A stretch of DNA of 64,000 bases from Verrucomicrobiota bacterium (GTDB taxonomy: Bacteria; Verrucomicrobiota; Verrucomicrobiia; JADLBR01), in contig JAKQKQ010000335.1 in the NCBI GenBank assembly GCA_029560585.1, positions 79,462 through 143,461 on the forward strand, given 5' to 3'. A model generated the notes under the pieces. It was given only the letters and a program-made list of their open reading frames with translations. It did no database searches and was not told the DNA's origin. The position numbers were made by a program, and so were the translations under genes. Shown one piece after another: positions 45,360-54,125 of the stretch. Numbering within the stretch: position 1 is the stretch's first letter; every line of letters begins with the position of its first letter.

Positions 45360-45419
45360 GTTGGGGTCCAGGCTCTAGCCTGTTTCGTGTCCGATTCAGC
45401 CTAAAGGCTGAACTCCAAC
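45360..45419. repeat. 60-bp element with imperfect terminal inverted repeats
   Basis: It begins GTTGGGGTCCAGGC and ends GGCTGAACTCCAAC, which are imperfect inverted repeats, with an inner 7-bp hairpin TTCAGCC-TAAA-GGCTGAA (45395-45412). It looks like a small non-coding palindromic element (MITE- or REP-like) between SDR and amidase genes. Confidence 0.5.
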
Positions 45420-45531
45420 AGGTTGCTGTCGAATGACCAAAAGCCCTGAAAGTGGGGGGGTGCCGTCGTGATTGGGTCGGGTTTCGTTCGGCGAGGACGC
45501 GGGGGATCTGTTCTCGGCGGATGAACCGGGC

Positions 45532-46215
45532 CTAGAAGTTATTCTCCACCATGGGGCGGAAGGTGATTTCGTGGACGACGGCGTCGTCAGGGGCGGCGAT
45601 ACAGTTGAGGATGAGGGTTGCGACGGACTCGGGTTGGAGATACTCCGGCCGCGGCTGGGCGCGAAAGGCGGTGTTGACGCCGCCGGGGTAGACGCCGGTG
45701 ACTTTGACGCCGACAAGGCGGGCCTCCTTGATGAGGCAGCCGTTGAAAGCATGCAGGGCGTTTTTCATGGTGGTATAGACAGAGAAGTTCTCCGCGCGGA
45801 AATGGACGACGGAGGAAATGATATTGACGATGTGGCCGGAGCGTCGGGCGCCCATGTCGCGTAGCGCCTCGCGGGCGAGGAGCATGGGGGCGCGGAGGTT
45901 GAGGGCGTAGGATGCGTCGATGTCTTCGGCGGTGACGTCGGACAGCGGGATCTTGGCCTTGTTGAAGCCCGCGTTGTTAATGAGGATGTCAATATGGCCG
46001 AGGGTCTCGCGTGCGGCGCCATAGAGGCGCGGGGCCGCCTCGGATGGAGAGAGGTCGAGCGCGAGGCCGGGGCAGCGGAGTTCGTCGCGCAATTCGAGGA
46101 GTTTCTTTTCATTGCGGCCGGTGATGAATATGGGGAATCCGGCCGCGTGGAGATGGCGGGCTAGCGCTTGGCCGATGCCTCCGGTGGCGCCGGTGATGAG
46201 TGCCGATCGTGTCAT
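45532..46215 (-). CDS. short-chain dehydrogenase/reductase
   Basis: A 227-residue classical SDR. ALITGATGGIGQAL is the NAD(P)-binding motif, ILINNAGFN the NNAG motif, and IISSVVHFRAENFSVYTTMKN the catalytic Ser-Tyr-x-x-x-Lys set, with VYPGGVNTAF after it. These are cytoplasmic oxidoreductases acting on diverse alcohols or carbonyls; the substrate cannot be predicted. The ATG at 46215 is preferred because the motif normally starts within a few residues of the N-terminus. It lies upstream of the amidase on the same strand after a 264-base spacer. Confidence 0.85.
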   Translation of the reverse strand: MTRSALITGATGGIGQALARHLHAAGFPIFITGRNEKKLLELRDELRCPGLALDLSPSEAAPRLYGAARETLGHIDILINNAGFNKAKIPLSDVTAEDIDASYALNLRAPMLLAREALRDMGARRSGHIVNIISSVVHFRAENFSVYTTMKNALHAFNGCLIKEARLVGVKVTGVYPGGVNTAFRAQPRPEYLQPESVATLILNCIAAPDDAVVHEITFRPMVENNF

Positions 46216-46251
46216 GCTCAATCTGTAGCAACCTTTTTGGGCAGATCCGAG

Positions 46252-46290
46252 GATCGACTTCAAGCAGGCCCCTACTGCCCGGCATCTGGA
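46252..46290. repeat. family B repeat, inverted orientation
   Basis: The reverse complement reads CCAGATGCCGGGCAGTAGG and then GGCCTGCTTGAAGTCGAT, a diverged copy of the 41579 element. Confidence 0.5.
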
Positions 46291-46307
46291 GCGCCCGAAG
46301 TTTCAGG

Positions 46308-49253
46308 TCAGCGCTGTCTGGCGAGTTCGCCGTTCAGCCGGATGACCTCGCCGGGTTGCGAGTCCAAGGTGATCACGCGGTCGCGGTAGCGGATCTTGCG
46401 GGGGTTTCCGAGGAGCGAGCGGAGGGTGGCGGTGGATAGGCGGCCGTCCTTCCAGGCGAGGGCGACATCGAATGCGCCGCGGGCGCGGAGTCCGGTGGCG
46501 GAACCGTTGGGCCATGCGGTGGGCAGGGCGGGCAGCAATTCAATTTCGCCGGCGTGTGATTGGAGGAGCATCTCCATGACACCGGCCGAGCCGCCGAAGT
46601 TGCCATCGATCTGGAATGGGGGGTGCGCGTCGAAGAGGTTGGGGTAGGTGTTGCCGGCGAGCGCCTCGATGAGCATCTTGTGCGCGTGGTCGCCGTCGAG
46701 GAAGCGGGCCCAGAAGTTGATCTTCCACGCCTTGCTCCATCCGGTGCCGCCATCGCCGCGGAACAGGAGAGACTGCTTGGCTGCGGCGGCGAACTCGGGT
46801 GTGCCGCGAGTTGTGATATCCCAGCCAGGGTAGAGACCCCAGAGGTGGGAGATGTGGCGGTGGGTATTCTTGGGATCGTCCTTGTCCTCCATCCACTCCT
46901 GAAGCTGGCCGTGCTGGCCGATCGTGTTTGGCGCGATGCGCGCGCGGAGGGTGGCGAGTTTTGAGGCGAATTCCTTGTCAGTGCCGAGGATGGCGGCCGC
47001 CTCGATGGTGTAGCCGAAGAGGCTTCGGATGATTTGGTGGTCCATGGTCGGGCCCATGACGAGGCCGCCCTGCTCCGGCGAATTGGAGGGTCCGCTGATG
47101 AGGCGCCCGGTCGTAGGGTCCTCGACCAAGAAGTTCGTGAAGAAGAGCGCGGCCTCACGCATGGCGGGGTAGGCGCGCTTTGCGAGAAAACCCTTATCGC
47201 CGGTAAATAGATAGTGTTCCCACATATGGTGACAGAGCCACGCGCCGCCGGTGACCCAGATGCCGTGGTTGCTGTGGTTGATGGGGGAGGTGCCGCGCCA
47301 GAGGTCGGTGTTGTGGTGCAGCACCCACCCGTCGCACCCGTAGTGTTCCTTTGCGGTCTTGCGGCCGGTGATGACGCAATCCTCGATCAGGTCAAAGAGC
47401 GGGGCGTGACATTCGGAGAGGTTTCCGACCTCGGCAGGCCAATAGTTCATCTCGGTGTTAATGTTGACGGTCCACTTGCTGTCCCAAGGTGGCCGCATGA
47501 GGTCATTCCAGATGCCTTGGAGGTTGGCTGGCTGAGTGCCGGGCCGGGAGCTGGCGATGAGCAGATATCTTCCATATTGGCAGAATAAGGCGGCCAACTG
47601 TGGGTCGGGCTGCGAGGCGACGGCCTTGAGGCGCTCGTCGGTGGGCGCGCGGGAGATGGCGGTGGTGCCGAGATCCAGGGTGACGCGTTGGAACAAGTCG
47701 CGGTAGTCCTTCTGGTGTGCGGCCAAGAGGTCAGGGTAGGATTTCGTAGCTGCGGCCCGCAGTGCGGACTCGCACAGGGCGGCCGGGTCACCGCTGATAT
47801 CGCGGAAGCTCTTAAAGCTGGAAGCTCCCGCCAACAGCAGGGTGACGGCATTGCCGCCCTCGACCCGGATGCCCCCGCCATCGATGGTGACTTTGCCGCC
47901 CTCGGCCATGGCCTTGAGACGAGCCTCGAAGCGCACGCCGTCGGGGGCGACGTCGCCGGCGAGCGCGATTTCGTCTGGGCCGCAGGATCTGGGTCGCGCG
48001 GAGCGGTGTGGGCTCTGGAGGTGGGCGGTGAACGAGACGGAGCCCGGGCGGTCTGCAGAGATGCGCCAGATGATGAGTTGATCGGGATAACTGGCGAACA
48101 CCTCTCGGGTGAATCGCGCGTCGCCGCACCGATAGCCCACCCGCGCGATCGCGGCATCGATGTCTAGCTCGCGCCGGTAATCGACGACTTTCGCGCATGG
48201 GGAACATGCGATGATCAGGTCTCCGAAGGGCTGGTAGGCGCGCTGCCCAATCGGGATGCTCATGAAGTCGTCCATGGCGAGTTTCTCGGCCTCCTTCTGC
48301 TTTCCTTCGGCCAGTAGTCGGCGCAGTTCCGGCAGAACTCTGACGGCGCCCTCGTGGTGGTACTCGTGGGGTTTGCCGGTCCAGATCGTGTCCTCGTTGA
48401 ACTGCAGGCGCTCGGTTTCGATGCCGCCAAAAATCATCGCACCGAGGCGGCCGTTGCCGATGGGGAGCGCCTGGGACCAATTCTGGGCAGGGCGACGGTA
48501 CCAGAGGGAGAGGGGTTGCGCCGGTGCCGGCGCCTCGCCGATGAGCTCGCCCGCATAGGGCGATAAGGCGATCGGCCCGGCGATTCTTAGTGGGATCTTG
48601 CCGGCAACCGGCTGGATCGTTTCGCGGGACCTCGGATTGAACGCCCATTCGGCCAAGACGCCGTCGAGGGGCGTGGGGTTGGTGGTCTTGGAGCGGGCCA
48701 GGACTTCCTCGGTTGCCAGCGCCCGGCGGTAGACGGCCGCGCGAAGGATGCTGCCGCGGAAGCGGTTGCCGCCATCCGGGTCGGCCCCGATGCAGAGCGG
48801 CACCTTGCTCGGGGTCATCGGACGGAATTCGCCGCTATCGATAGAGGCCACCTCGCGACCGTCGAGATAGAGTTTCATGATCTTGCGCGGGGCGCTGTAG
48901 ACGCCGACGACGTGGGTCCAGCGGTCGCCGGCGAGTTTCGCGTCGTATTGGCACATGCCCTTCGCATTGAGAAAGCGGAGAGAGTTCCAGGGGAACGTGT
49001 CGAGCATGTAGCCGCGCTGGGTGCCGACCTCGGACTTGTCTAGGATTCGGCCACCGCCTTTGCCCATGGGTTCCGCGCGGACCCATGCCTCAAGCGTGAC
49101 CTCTTCGATCAGGTCGAGCGCGGGATCCTCCTGGGTGGCATAGAGACTCGCGTCGCCCTCGATGCCATGCCCCTCGTCCGCGGATCTGGCCACGGCCGTC
49201 ATGAACGCGGCGCAGGCGATGGCTGACAGTGTCGGAACCAGATGGGACTTCAT
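46308..49253 (-). CDS. secreted LamG-GH95 alpha-L-fucosidase (or galactosidase)
   Basis: A 981-residue protein with a signal peptide to about residue 24. A LamG/concanavalin-like domain (about 28-225; VTLEAWVRAEPMG, MKLYLDGREVASI) precedes the GH95 catalytic region (about 245-980). GH95 marks include WYRRPAQNWSQALPIGNGRL, NINTEMNYWPAEVGNLSE and THRHISHLWGLYPG. GH95 enzymes are inverting and usually cleave alpha-1,2-L-fucose, sometimes alpha-L-galactose. The LamG domain probably helps bind the polymer. A separate GH29 enzyme and two sulfatases in the window suggest fucosylated, possibly sulfated, glycans as a nutrient. Confidence 0.9.
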   Translation of the reverse strand: MKSHLVPTLSAIACAAFMTAVARSADEGHGIEGDASLYATQEDPALDLIEEVTLEAWVRAEPMGKGGGRILDKSEVGTQRGYMLDTFPWNSLRFLNAKGMCQYDAKLAGDRWTHVVGVYSAPRKIMKLYLDGREVASIDSGEFRPMTPSKVPLCIGADPDGGNRFRGSILRAAVYRRALATEEVLARSKTTNPTPLDGVLAEWAFNPRSRETIQPVAGKIPLRIAGPIALSPYAGELIGEAPAPAQPLSLWYRRPAQNWSQALPIGNGRLGAMIFGGIETERLQFNEDTIWTGKPHEYHHEGAVRVLPELRRLLAEGKQKEAEKLAMDDFMSIPIGQRAYQPFGDLIIACSPCAKVVDYRRELDIDAAIARVGYRCGDARFTREVFASYPDQLIIWRISADRPGSVSFTAHLQSPHRSARPRSCGPDEIALAGDVAPDGVRFEARLKAMAEGGKVTIDGGGIRVEGGNAVTLLLAGASSFKSFRDISGDPAALCESALRAAATKSYPDLLAAHQKDYRDLFQRVTLDLGTTAISRAPTDERLKAVASQPDPQLAALFCQYGRYLLIASSRPGTQPANLQGIWNDLMRPPWDSKWTVNINTEMNYWPAEVGNLSECHAPLFDLIEDCVITGRKTAKEHYGCDGWVLHHNTDLWRGTSPINHSNHGIWVTGGAWLCHHMWEHYLFTGDKGFLAKRAYPAMREAALFFTNFLVEDPTTGRLISGPSNSPEQGGLVMGPTMDHQIIRSLFGYTIEAAAILGTDKEFASKLATLRARIAPNTIGQHGQLQEWMEDKDDPKNTHRHISHLWGLYPGWDITTRGTPEFAAAAKQSLLFRGDGGTGWSKAWKINFWARFLDGDHAHKMLIEALAGNTYPNLFDAHPPFQIDGNFGGSAGVMEMLLQSHAGEIELLPALPTAWPNGSATGLRARGAFDVALAWKDGRLSTATLRSLLGNPRKIRYRDRVITLDSQPGEVIRLNGELARQR

Positions 49254-49649
49254 GTTTTAGCCTCCGAGGCGAAGATAGCCCCTTGCCGCGCGCAAACCCA
49301 GGGATAATGACCAGAGCCTGCCCCCGCGACTGGGCGCGATATTCTGCGGTGCGGAACGGCGCGCCGGTCCAGATCGATGGGATCAAAGGTGGATGAGGAC
49401 GTTGCGCCCGCCGTGTGTGAATTTCAAGAGTCGAGGGCTGACCCCCAATCCTGACTGTTCTTCCATGCGCCATCATTAGCGTTCCGATTCTCCGATGGTG
49501 TTGGCGACGCTGGCCGGACTCCAATACCGAGGGCGATGGGGATCCCATCACCGCGCCGGCGCCTCCCCATGCGGATCCTCCGCCCCACGCGGGTTGACGG
49601 GAGGTCAGACAGGGCCAAGCTTGGTGGCGAGCCTTTAAGGAGGTGACCG
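49254..49649. other. 396-base intergenic region between divergent genes
   Basis: It holds the second copy of the 26-bp repeat (49420-49445) and a GC-rich stretch. No gene of good quality is seen on either strand. The last bases carry the strong ribosome site of the next small gene. Confidence 0.4.
49420..49445. repeat. 26-bp dispersed repeat, copy 2
   Basis: AATTTCAAGAGTCGAGGGCT followed by GACCCC differs by one base from 481-506. The two copies are 49 kb apart and in the same orientation. Confidence 0.5.
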
Positions 49650-49805
49650 ATGAAAATTACCAGGAACCTTGGGATGCTTCTGCTGTCGATCTGGCTGATC
49701 GTGAGTGGACTCATTCCGTTGCTGAGTCTTAGTTTTTCTGGTCTGGGGACGCTCATGTCACTGCTCGCGCTTGCGGCGGGAGTGCTGATCCTCCTGGGCC
49801 GATAA
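49650..49805 (+). CDS. 51-residue two-helix small membrane protein
   Basis: MKITRNLGMLLLSIWLIVSG begins the protein; a short loop rich in Leu, Ser and Gly leads to a second helix (LMSLLALAAGVLILLG), and Arg ends it. TAAGGAGGTGACCG directly before the ATG is a near-perfect ribosome site, the best in the window, so translation is very likely. Similar short two-helix proteins with an N-terminal KITRNLG-like segment occur in several phyla as I recall, with unknown function, though I cannot check that here. No neighbouring gene is close on the same strand. Confidence 0.75.
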   Translation: MKITRNLGMLLLSIWLIVSGLIPLLSLSFSGLGTLMSLLALAAGVLILLGR

Positions 49806-50084
49806 CCTGTCCCTTGCCGGTTATCCGGAGATCTCGATGCCGGCGCGATTCACCAGCCGCGCAACGCCCGGGCAAACCCGGCCCGCGAGGCCGCGGGCCC
49901 TCCCCAGGATGTTCGCATGGCGCATCCATCGAAAGGACATGAGCCACGGGACAATGGCGTTTTGAGACAGGCTCAGGCCGACGTCTCTCCCCGCATCCAA
50001 CCGAAAATGACCGGTGTGTTTCGTGCTCGCGGAGTGGCAAAGGGCGGCTAGGCTCGCCCGAAGCTCACTCAGGAGGTTGTTCGT

Positions 50085-51485
50085 ATGTCCGAGGCTTCAC
50101 GGAGAATCGCGGCCCTTGCGATAGGCGCGGCCATCGTCGCAATGGCGCAGGCACTGGCGCTGGCCGAAACCAAGAACGTGATTGTCATGGTCGCCGATGG
50201 CTCGGGCTTCAACGCCTGGAATGCGACGAGCATGTATCAGGGCCGGTGGGACGCATCCCGCGGCAAGAGCACCCAGGTGTACGATGGTCCCGGCTGGGTC
50301 GCGTATGGGTGCAGCACATTTCCACTGACCACATCCAAGAAACCGACCGGGAAGGGAACCCAGGATGCCGATCTGGTCTATGCGCCGGGCAAGGCGTGGG
50401 GAGACATCGGCGCCTATGGGTGGCTCACCAAGACCTACACCGACTCGGCGGCCGCCGCGACCGCCCTTTCGACGGGCACGAAGACGTACAATAACGCCAT
50501 CAACTGGAGCGATCGCAACGAGCCCATCACGCCGACGGTGACGGAGCGCGCGAAGGCCGCGGGCAAGGCAGCCGGAGTCATCACCACGGTCCAGTGGTGC
50601 CACGCGACGCCCGCGGGGTTCAGCAATGCGCACGAATCGGAGCGAGATAACTATGAGGCGATCGCGAATCAGATGCTGGGGGGCGGCGTGCTCGATGTGA
50701 TCATGGGTGGCGGGAATCCTGATTTCGATAACGACGGCCGGCCGGCGGGCAAGCGCCGCGAGTGCAAGTATGTCGGCGGCGAGGCCGTGTGGAAGGAGAT
50801 CGAGGCGGCGCGCGGCAAGGCGGGCGCGACGTACAAGGGTTTCCGGCCGGTTTCGACGAAGGCAGAATTTGAGGCGCTGGTGCCGGGCCCTGCGCCTTCG
50901 CGTGTGCTCGGGACCGCGCAGGTCGGGACCACGCTGCGCCAGGCACGGGCGAAAAAGGACACGAATGACCCCGCCCGGGATACGCCGGTGAACCCGGATC
51001 TGCCCGACCTCCCGCTGATGGCGCGCGCCGCGATCAATGTTCTCGATGATAACCCGCGGGGTTTCTTCCTGATGATCGAGGGCGGTGCGGTCGACTGGGC
51101 CAACCATTCCAACCAGCCCGGCCGAATGATCCAGGAGCAGATGGATTTCGTCGCTGCCGTCGAGGCCGTCATCAAATGGGTCGAGACCAAGAGCAGTTGG
51201 AAAGACACCCTGTTGGTTTTGACGGCCGACCACGAAACCGGGCTGATCTGGGGGCCGAAGTCCGATGCCAAGGCGTTTGATCCGATCGTCGATCATGGCA
51301 AGGGTGCCATGCCGGGTTTCCGATACAATTCCAAGACCCACAGCAATAGCCTCGTCCCGCTCTTCGCGAAGGGGGCCGGGAGTGAGCGGTTGGCCGACAA
51401 GGTGGTCGGAAAAGATCCCGTGCGCGGCCCCTATGTGGATAATACGGGCGTGAGCGCCGTGGTCGCCGAGGCGGTCGGGAAGTAG
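50085..51485 (+). CDS. exported alkaline phosphatase
   Basis: A 466-residue PhoA-superfamily protein with a signal peptide to about residue 27. NVIVMVADGSGFNAW carries the metal-binding Asp38. TYTDSAAAATALSTGTKT has the nucleophile Ser121 that is phosphorylated in the reaction. VDWANHSNQPG and LTADHETGL give further zinc-ligand Asp and His residues. It hydrolyses phosphate monoesters in the periplasm to obtain phosphate. CTCAGGAGGTTG precedes the start. A TAGGCT hexamer at 50049 is a possible -10 element. No Pho-box was identified. Confidence 0.9.
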   Translation: MSEASRRIAALAIGAAIVAMAQALALAETKNVIVMVADGSGFNAWNATSMYQGRWDASRGKSTQVYDGPGWVAYGCSTFPLTTSKKPTGKGTQDADLVYAPGKAWGDIGAYGWLTKTYTDSAAAATALSTGTKTYNNAINWSDRNEPITPTVTERAKAAGKAAGVITTVQWCHATPAGFSNAHESERDNYEAIANQMLGGGVLDVIMGGGNPDFDNDGRPAGKRRECKYVGGEAVWKEIEAARGKAGATYKGFRPVSTKAEFEALVPGPAPSRVLGTAQVGTTLRQARAKKDTNDPARDTPVNPDLPDLPLMARAAINVLDDNPRGFFLMIEGGAVDWANHSNQPGRMIQEQMDFVAAVEAVIKWVETKSSWKDTLLVLTADHETGLIWGPKSDAKAFDPIVDHGKGAMPGFRYNSKTHSNSLVPLFAKGAGSERLADKVVGKDPVRGPYVDNTGVSAVVAEAVGK

Positions 51486-51526
51486 GGGCGACGGGGCGGC
51501 CCGCGATGTCGGCCAAAGCGCGCGGT

Positions 51527-51550
51527 GGCAGGCAGGATTGCCTGCCTCGC
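51527..51550. repeat. family C palindromic repeat
   Basis: GGCAGGCAGGATTGCCTGCC followed by TCGC, the best palindrome of this family. Confidence 0.55.
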
Positions 51551-51658
51551 GCCTACGGGAGTTTTCGGGCTAAGCCTTGCCGCCGGCACGCGGCGGGGCC
51601 GACCTGATCGAGAGCGCGCCGCATCATTCAGGGCGAAACTTCCTGGGGCCGGGCCGTT

Positions 51659-51779
51659 TTGGACTGCGGTGACAAAGCGAAGCGACGTCACCGCTTTAGC
51701 CTCGGCCGGGGCCGAGGCCGATGGCCGCGGCTCGCGCTTCGCGCCCTGCCAAAGCGGTGGCTCTGCCACCGCAGTCCAA
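51659..51779. repeat. paired TTGGACTGCGGTG inverted-repeat element
   Basis: TTGGACTGCGGTGACAAAGC at 51659 and its complement ending GCCACCGCAGTCCAA at 51779 face each other. Each half also forms its own hairpin: GCGGTGAC/GTCACCGC at 51666-51694 and GCGGTGGC/GCCACCGC at 51754-51772. This type of sequence is familiar to me from verrucomicrobial genomes, but I cannot verify it here. Confidence 0.6.
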
Positions 51780-51925
51780 TATCTTCCCGGCCCAGATCTT
51801 GGGTCGGGGCGTGATCCGCGCGCTGTCCAGCGACGCTCGCCTGCTGGCATCAGATGTTGCCGCAGGCTGGGCTTGCGGAAACGGGTGCCCGTCCCGCGCT
51901 CGCGAACGCCGCCTGAAGTTTCAGG

Positions 51926-53818
51926 TCAGCGTCTCGTGGGCGATGGGTCTGCGGGCACTATGGGCAGGAGGATATGCGACGGGTGGTTGGCGTCGTGATG
52001 GATCGTGTTGGTGGCTATCTCCGTCCGACGGTGGTCGTTGAGGGGTTCTCCGGTATTGGGGTTGACGTCGAAACGGGGGAAGTTGCTGCTGGAAATATCG
52101 ACGCGGATGCGGTGTCCTTTTTTGAAGACATTTGACGTGGGGTAGAGTCGGATGGTGAACGGATAGATCTGACCCGGTTGCATGAGGTGCTCTTCGTAGG
52201 CGGAGTCACGGTATCGTGCGCGGACGACGCCGTCGCCGATATTGAGATCGAAACCTCCGGGGAAGTCCGGGCTGGGAGGATAGACGTCGATGAGTTTGGC
52301 GGTGAGATCGGTGTCGGGTGCGGAGGACGAGGCCCAGAGTTTCACCTCGATCTCGCCGGTGACCTCGGTGTTTTCCGTGAGCGGTTCGGTCGCGAACACG
52401 AGGACATCGTTGCGCGCCGAGAGCGGGATGGGCTTGGGCCAGTTCCAGAAATTGGTGCCTCCGCGCTGGTCCCACGCGCCCTGCTGCATGATGCCGTCGC
52501 CGGATGAGATATTGCCGCCGAGTGTGGGCACGGGATCGCGGGGATCGAACCGGAAGCTGGTTGCCGCCCTTTGAATGGTCGGGGTGGCCGTGCCCAGCGC
52601 GCCTCCGGGCTGGAGATAGAATGGGGTCTGGCGCGCGCGAGCAATGGGCCAGCCATCCTCGTCGCGCCAATAGCCGCCGTGGTTCAGTCGGCCATCCTGC
52701 GTCATTGCGCCGTCGCCGGTTCCCATTATGAAGATGCGGACTTTCTTTGAGAAGGGGGCGGATTTGCCGACGGAGTTATCGACGCCCTTGAGCCAGTGGT
52801 CGTACCACTCGAGCCTCCAGGCCAGCGGGTCGGGGATCGCCGCGGCGGGGCCGAAAGAGACCTGGCCATGGGCCGATTGGCCCTGCGCGTTATGGATCCA
52901 TGGGCCCATGATGAGATAGACGGGACCCGTGATGGCCTTTGTGAGGGCCATGAAGTTGGAGGTGGTATTGCCGGCCCACGAGTCGTACCAGCCGCCCACG
53001 AGGTAAACGGGGATATCCTTGTAGCGTCCGGGCTGGACCAGGATGTTATTCTGCGCCCAGAAATCGTCGTCCGCGCCGTGGCACATGGCGTTGACGAGCC
53101 AGTCCTCGAATTCTGGGGCCAGCTTCAGGGGCGTGTTGCCCCTTCGGAGAGGGAGGAGGCGCAGGTATTCGAGACGGTTGGTCGCCATTTCCGCGAGGAT
53201 CGCCGCGGTGGCGGGATCTTGTGAGGCGCGGCTTCCGCGGCCGGCGTTGAGCATGATCCAGTTCCAGAATCGGAGTTCGAAAGCGCCCGCGTTGCGCAGG
53301 CTCTGGCGACCCATGTTGGATACGGCGTCGACGGGGATGGCGGTCACGAGTTGAGGGACCTGTTCCAAGGCCATGGCGTGCTGGGTGCCGCCAACATAGG
53401 AGGTGCCAAGCGTGCCGATCTTTCCATCGGACCATGTCTGGCGGGCGATCCAGTCTGCGCAATCCCAGCCGTCGCGGCCGTCGTCGGTGAGCCAGTGCCA
53501 GATGCCCTCCGACTTGTACCGCCCGCGCGTATCCTGGGCGATGAAGACATAACCCCGTTCCGCGAAATAATGGCCCGGGCGTTGATTGCCGTCTTTGTTG
53601 TACGGTGTTCGCGTGAGGATCACGGGGAAGCGTCCCTGGGCCACCGCGTTGCTGCAGGCGGGAAGATAGAGGTCCGTCGCGAGGCGAACCCCGTCCCGCA
53701 TGGGCACCATCGTGTCTTTTTGGAGGATGACCTGGAACTCGGCACCGCGGGCGGAAGCGAGTGGCACAAGGCTGCTCGCGAACAGGAAGAGGAAAAGGAG
53801 GGAGCAAATGGGTCTCAT
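51926..53818 (-). CDS. secreted CocE/NonD family hydrolase
   Basis: A 630-residue protein with a signal peptide to about residue 25. MVPMRDGVRLATDLYLP is the family N-terminal signature. GTLGTSYVGG (135-144) contains nucleophile Ser140 of the alpha/beta-hydrolase fold, with the catalytic Asp and His expected in the middle of the chain. The C-terminal jelly-roll includes GQIYPFTIRLYPTSNVFKKG and HRIRVDISSSNFPRFD, as in X-Pro dipeptidyl peptidase C-terminal domains. Members hydrolyse acyl esters, beta-lactam esters or peptides; the substrate is not predictable. It is probably periplasmic. Confidence 0.85.
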   Translation of the reverse strand: MRPICSLLFLFLFASSLVPLASARGAEFQVILQKDTMVPMRDGVRLATDLYLPACSNAVAQGRFPVILTRTPYNKDGNQRPGHYFAERGYVFIAQDTRGRYKSEGIWHWLTDDGRDGWDCADWIARQTWSDGKIGTLGTSYVGGTQHAMALEQVPQLVTAIPVDAVSNMGRQSLRNAGAFELRFWNWIMLNAGRGSRASQDPATAAILAEMATNRLEYLRLLPLRRGNTPLKLAPEFEDWLVNAMCHGADDDFWAQNNILVQPGRYKDIPVYLVGGWYDSWAGNTTSNFMALTKAITGPVYLIMGPWIHNAQGQSAHGQVSFGPAAAIPDPLAWRLEWYDHWLKGVDNSVGKSAPFSKKVRIFIMGTGDGAMTQDGRLNHGGYWRDEDGWPIARARQTPFYLQPGGALGTATPTIQRAATSFRFDPRDPVPTLGGNISSGDGIMQQGAWDQRGGTNFWNWPKPIPLSARNDVLVFATEPLTENTEVTGEIEVKLWASSSAPDTDLTAKLIDVYPPSPDFPGGFDLNIGDGVVRARYRDSAYEEHLMQPGQIYPFTIRLYPTSNVFKKGHRIRVDISSSNFPRFDVNPNTGEPLNDHRRTEIATNTIHHDANHPSHILLPIVPADPSPTRR

Positions 53819-53828
53819 ATTGCTAAAC

Positions 53829-53860
53829 GCAATATTTCACACGCCGATGTGAAATATGCA
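53829..53860. repeat. family A palindrome, short copy
   Basis: ATATTTCACA (53832-53841) and TGTGAAATAT (53848-53857) are perfect arms around CGCCGA. It shares the ATATTTC core with the elements at 27416 and 59759. Confidence 0.55.
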
Positions 53861-54125
53861 CGCCCTTAATGAGAATCTTGTGCTCCCGCCGAGAGCGGTT
53901 TCCAGTCAGATCCCTTCCGGCGGCTGCCGGACCACCGGGGCGAAAAACCGTAGCGAAGCCGATCGCCAGAGGCGATTTTACGAACATTCCGGCTTCGGCG
54001 TTCGCTCAGCCAGCGCCACGGTCGGGACGCCCGTGCCACGGAACCGTGGCATGGGCATCTTGGCAATGTCCCATGCCGAAGGGCGCAAGCCCTTCGCTAC
54101 TCGGTCGTTACGCCCTATTATCGAG

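Larger units (their letters stand above)
51486..51925. other. 440-base intergenic region with inverted repeats
   Basis: No credible gene. It contains a family C palindrome (51527-51550) and the paired TTGGACTGCGGTG element (51659-51779). The genes on each side converge, so these stem-loops could serve as bidirectional terminators. Confidence 0.5.
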
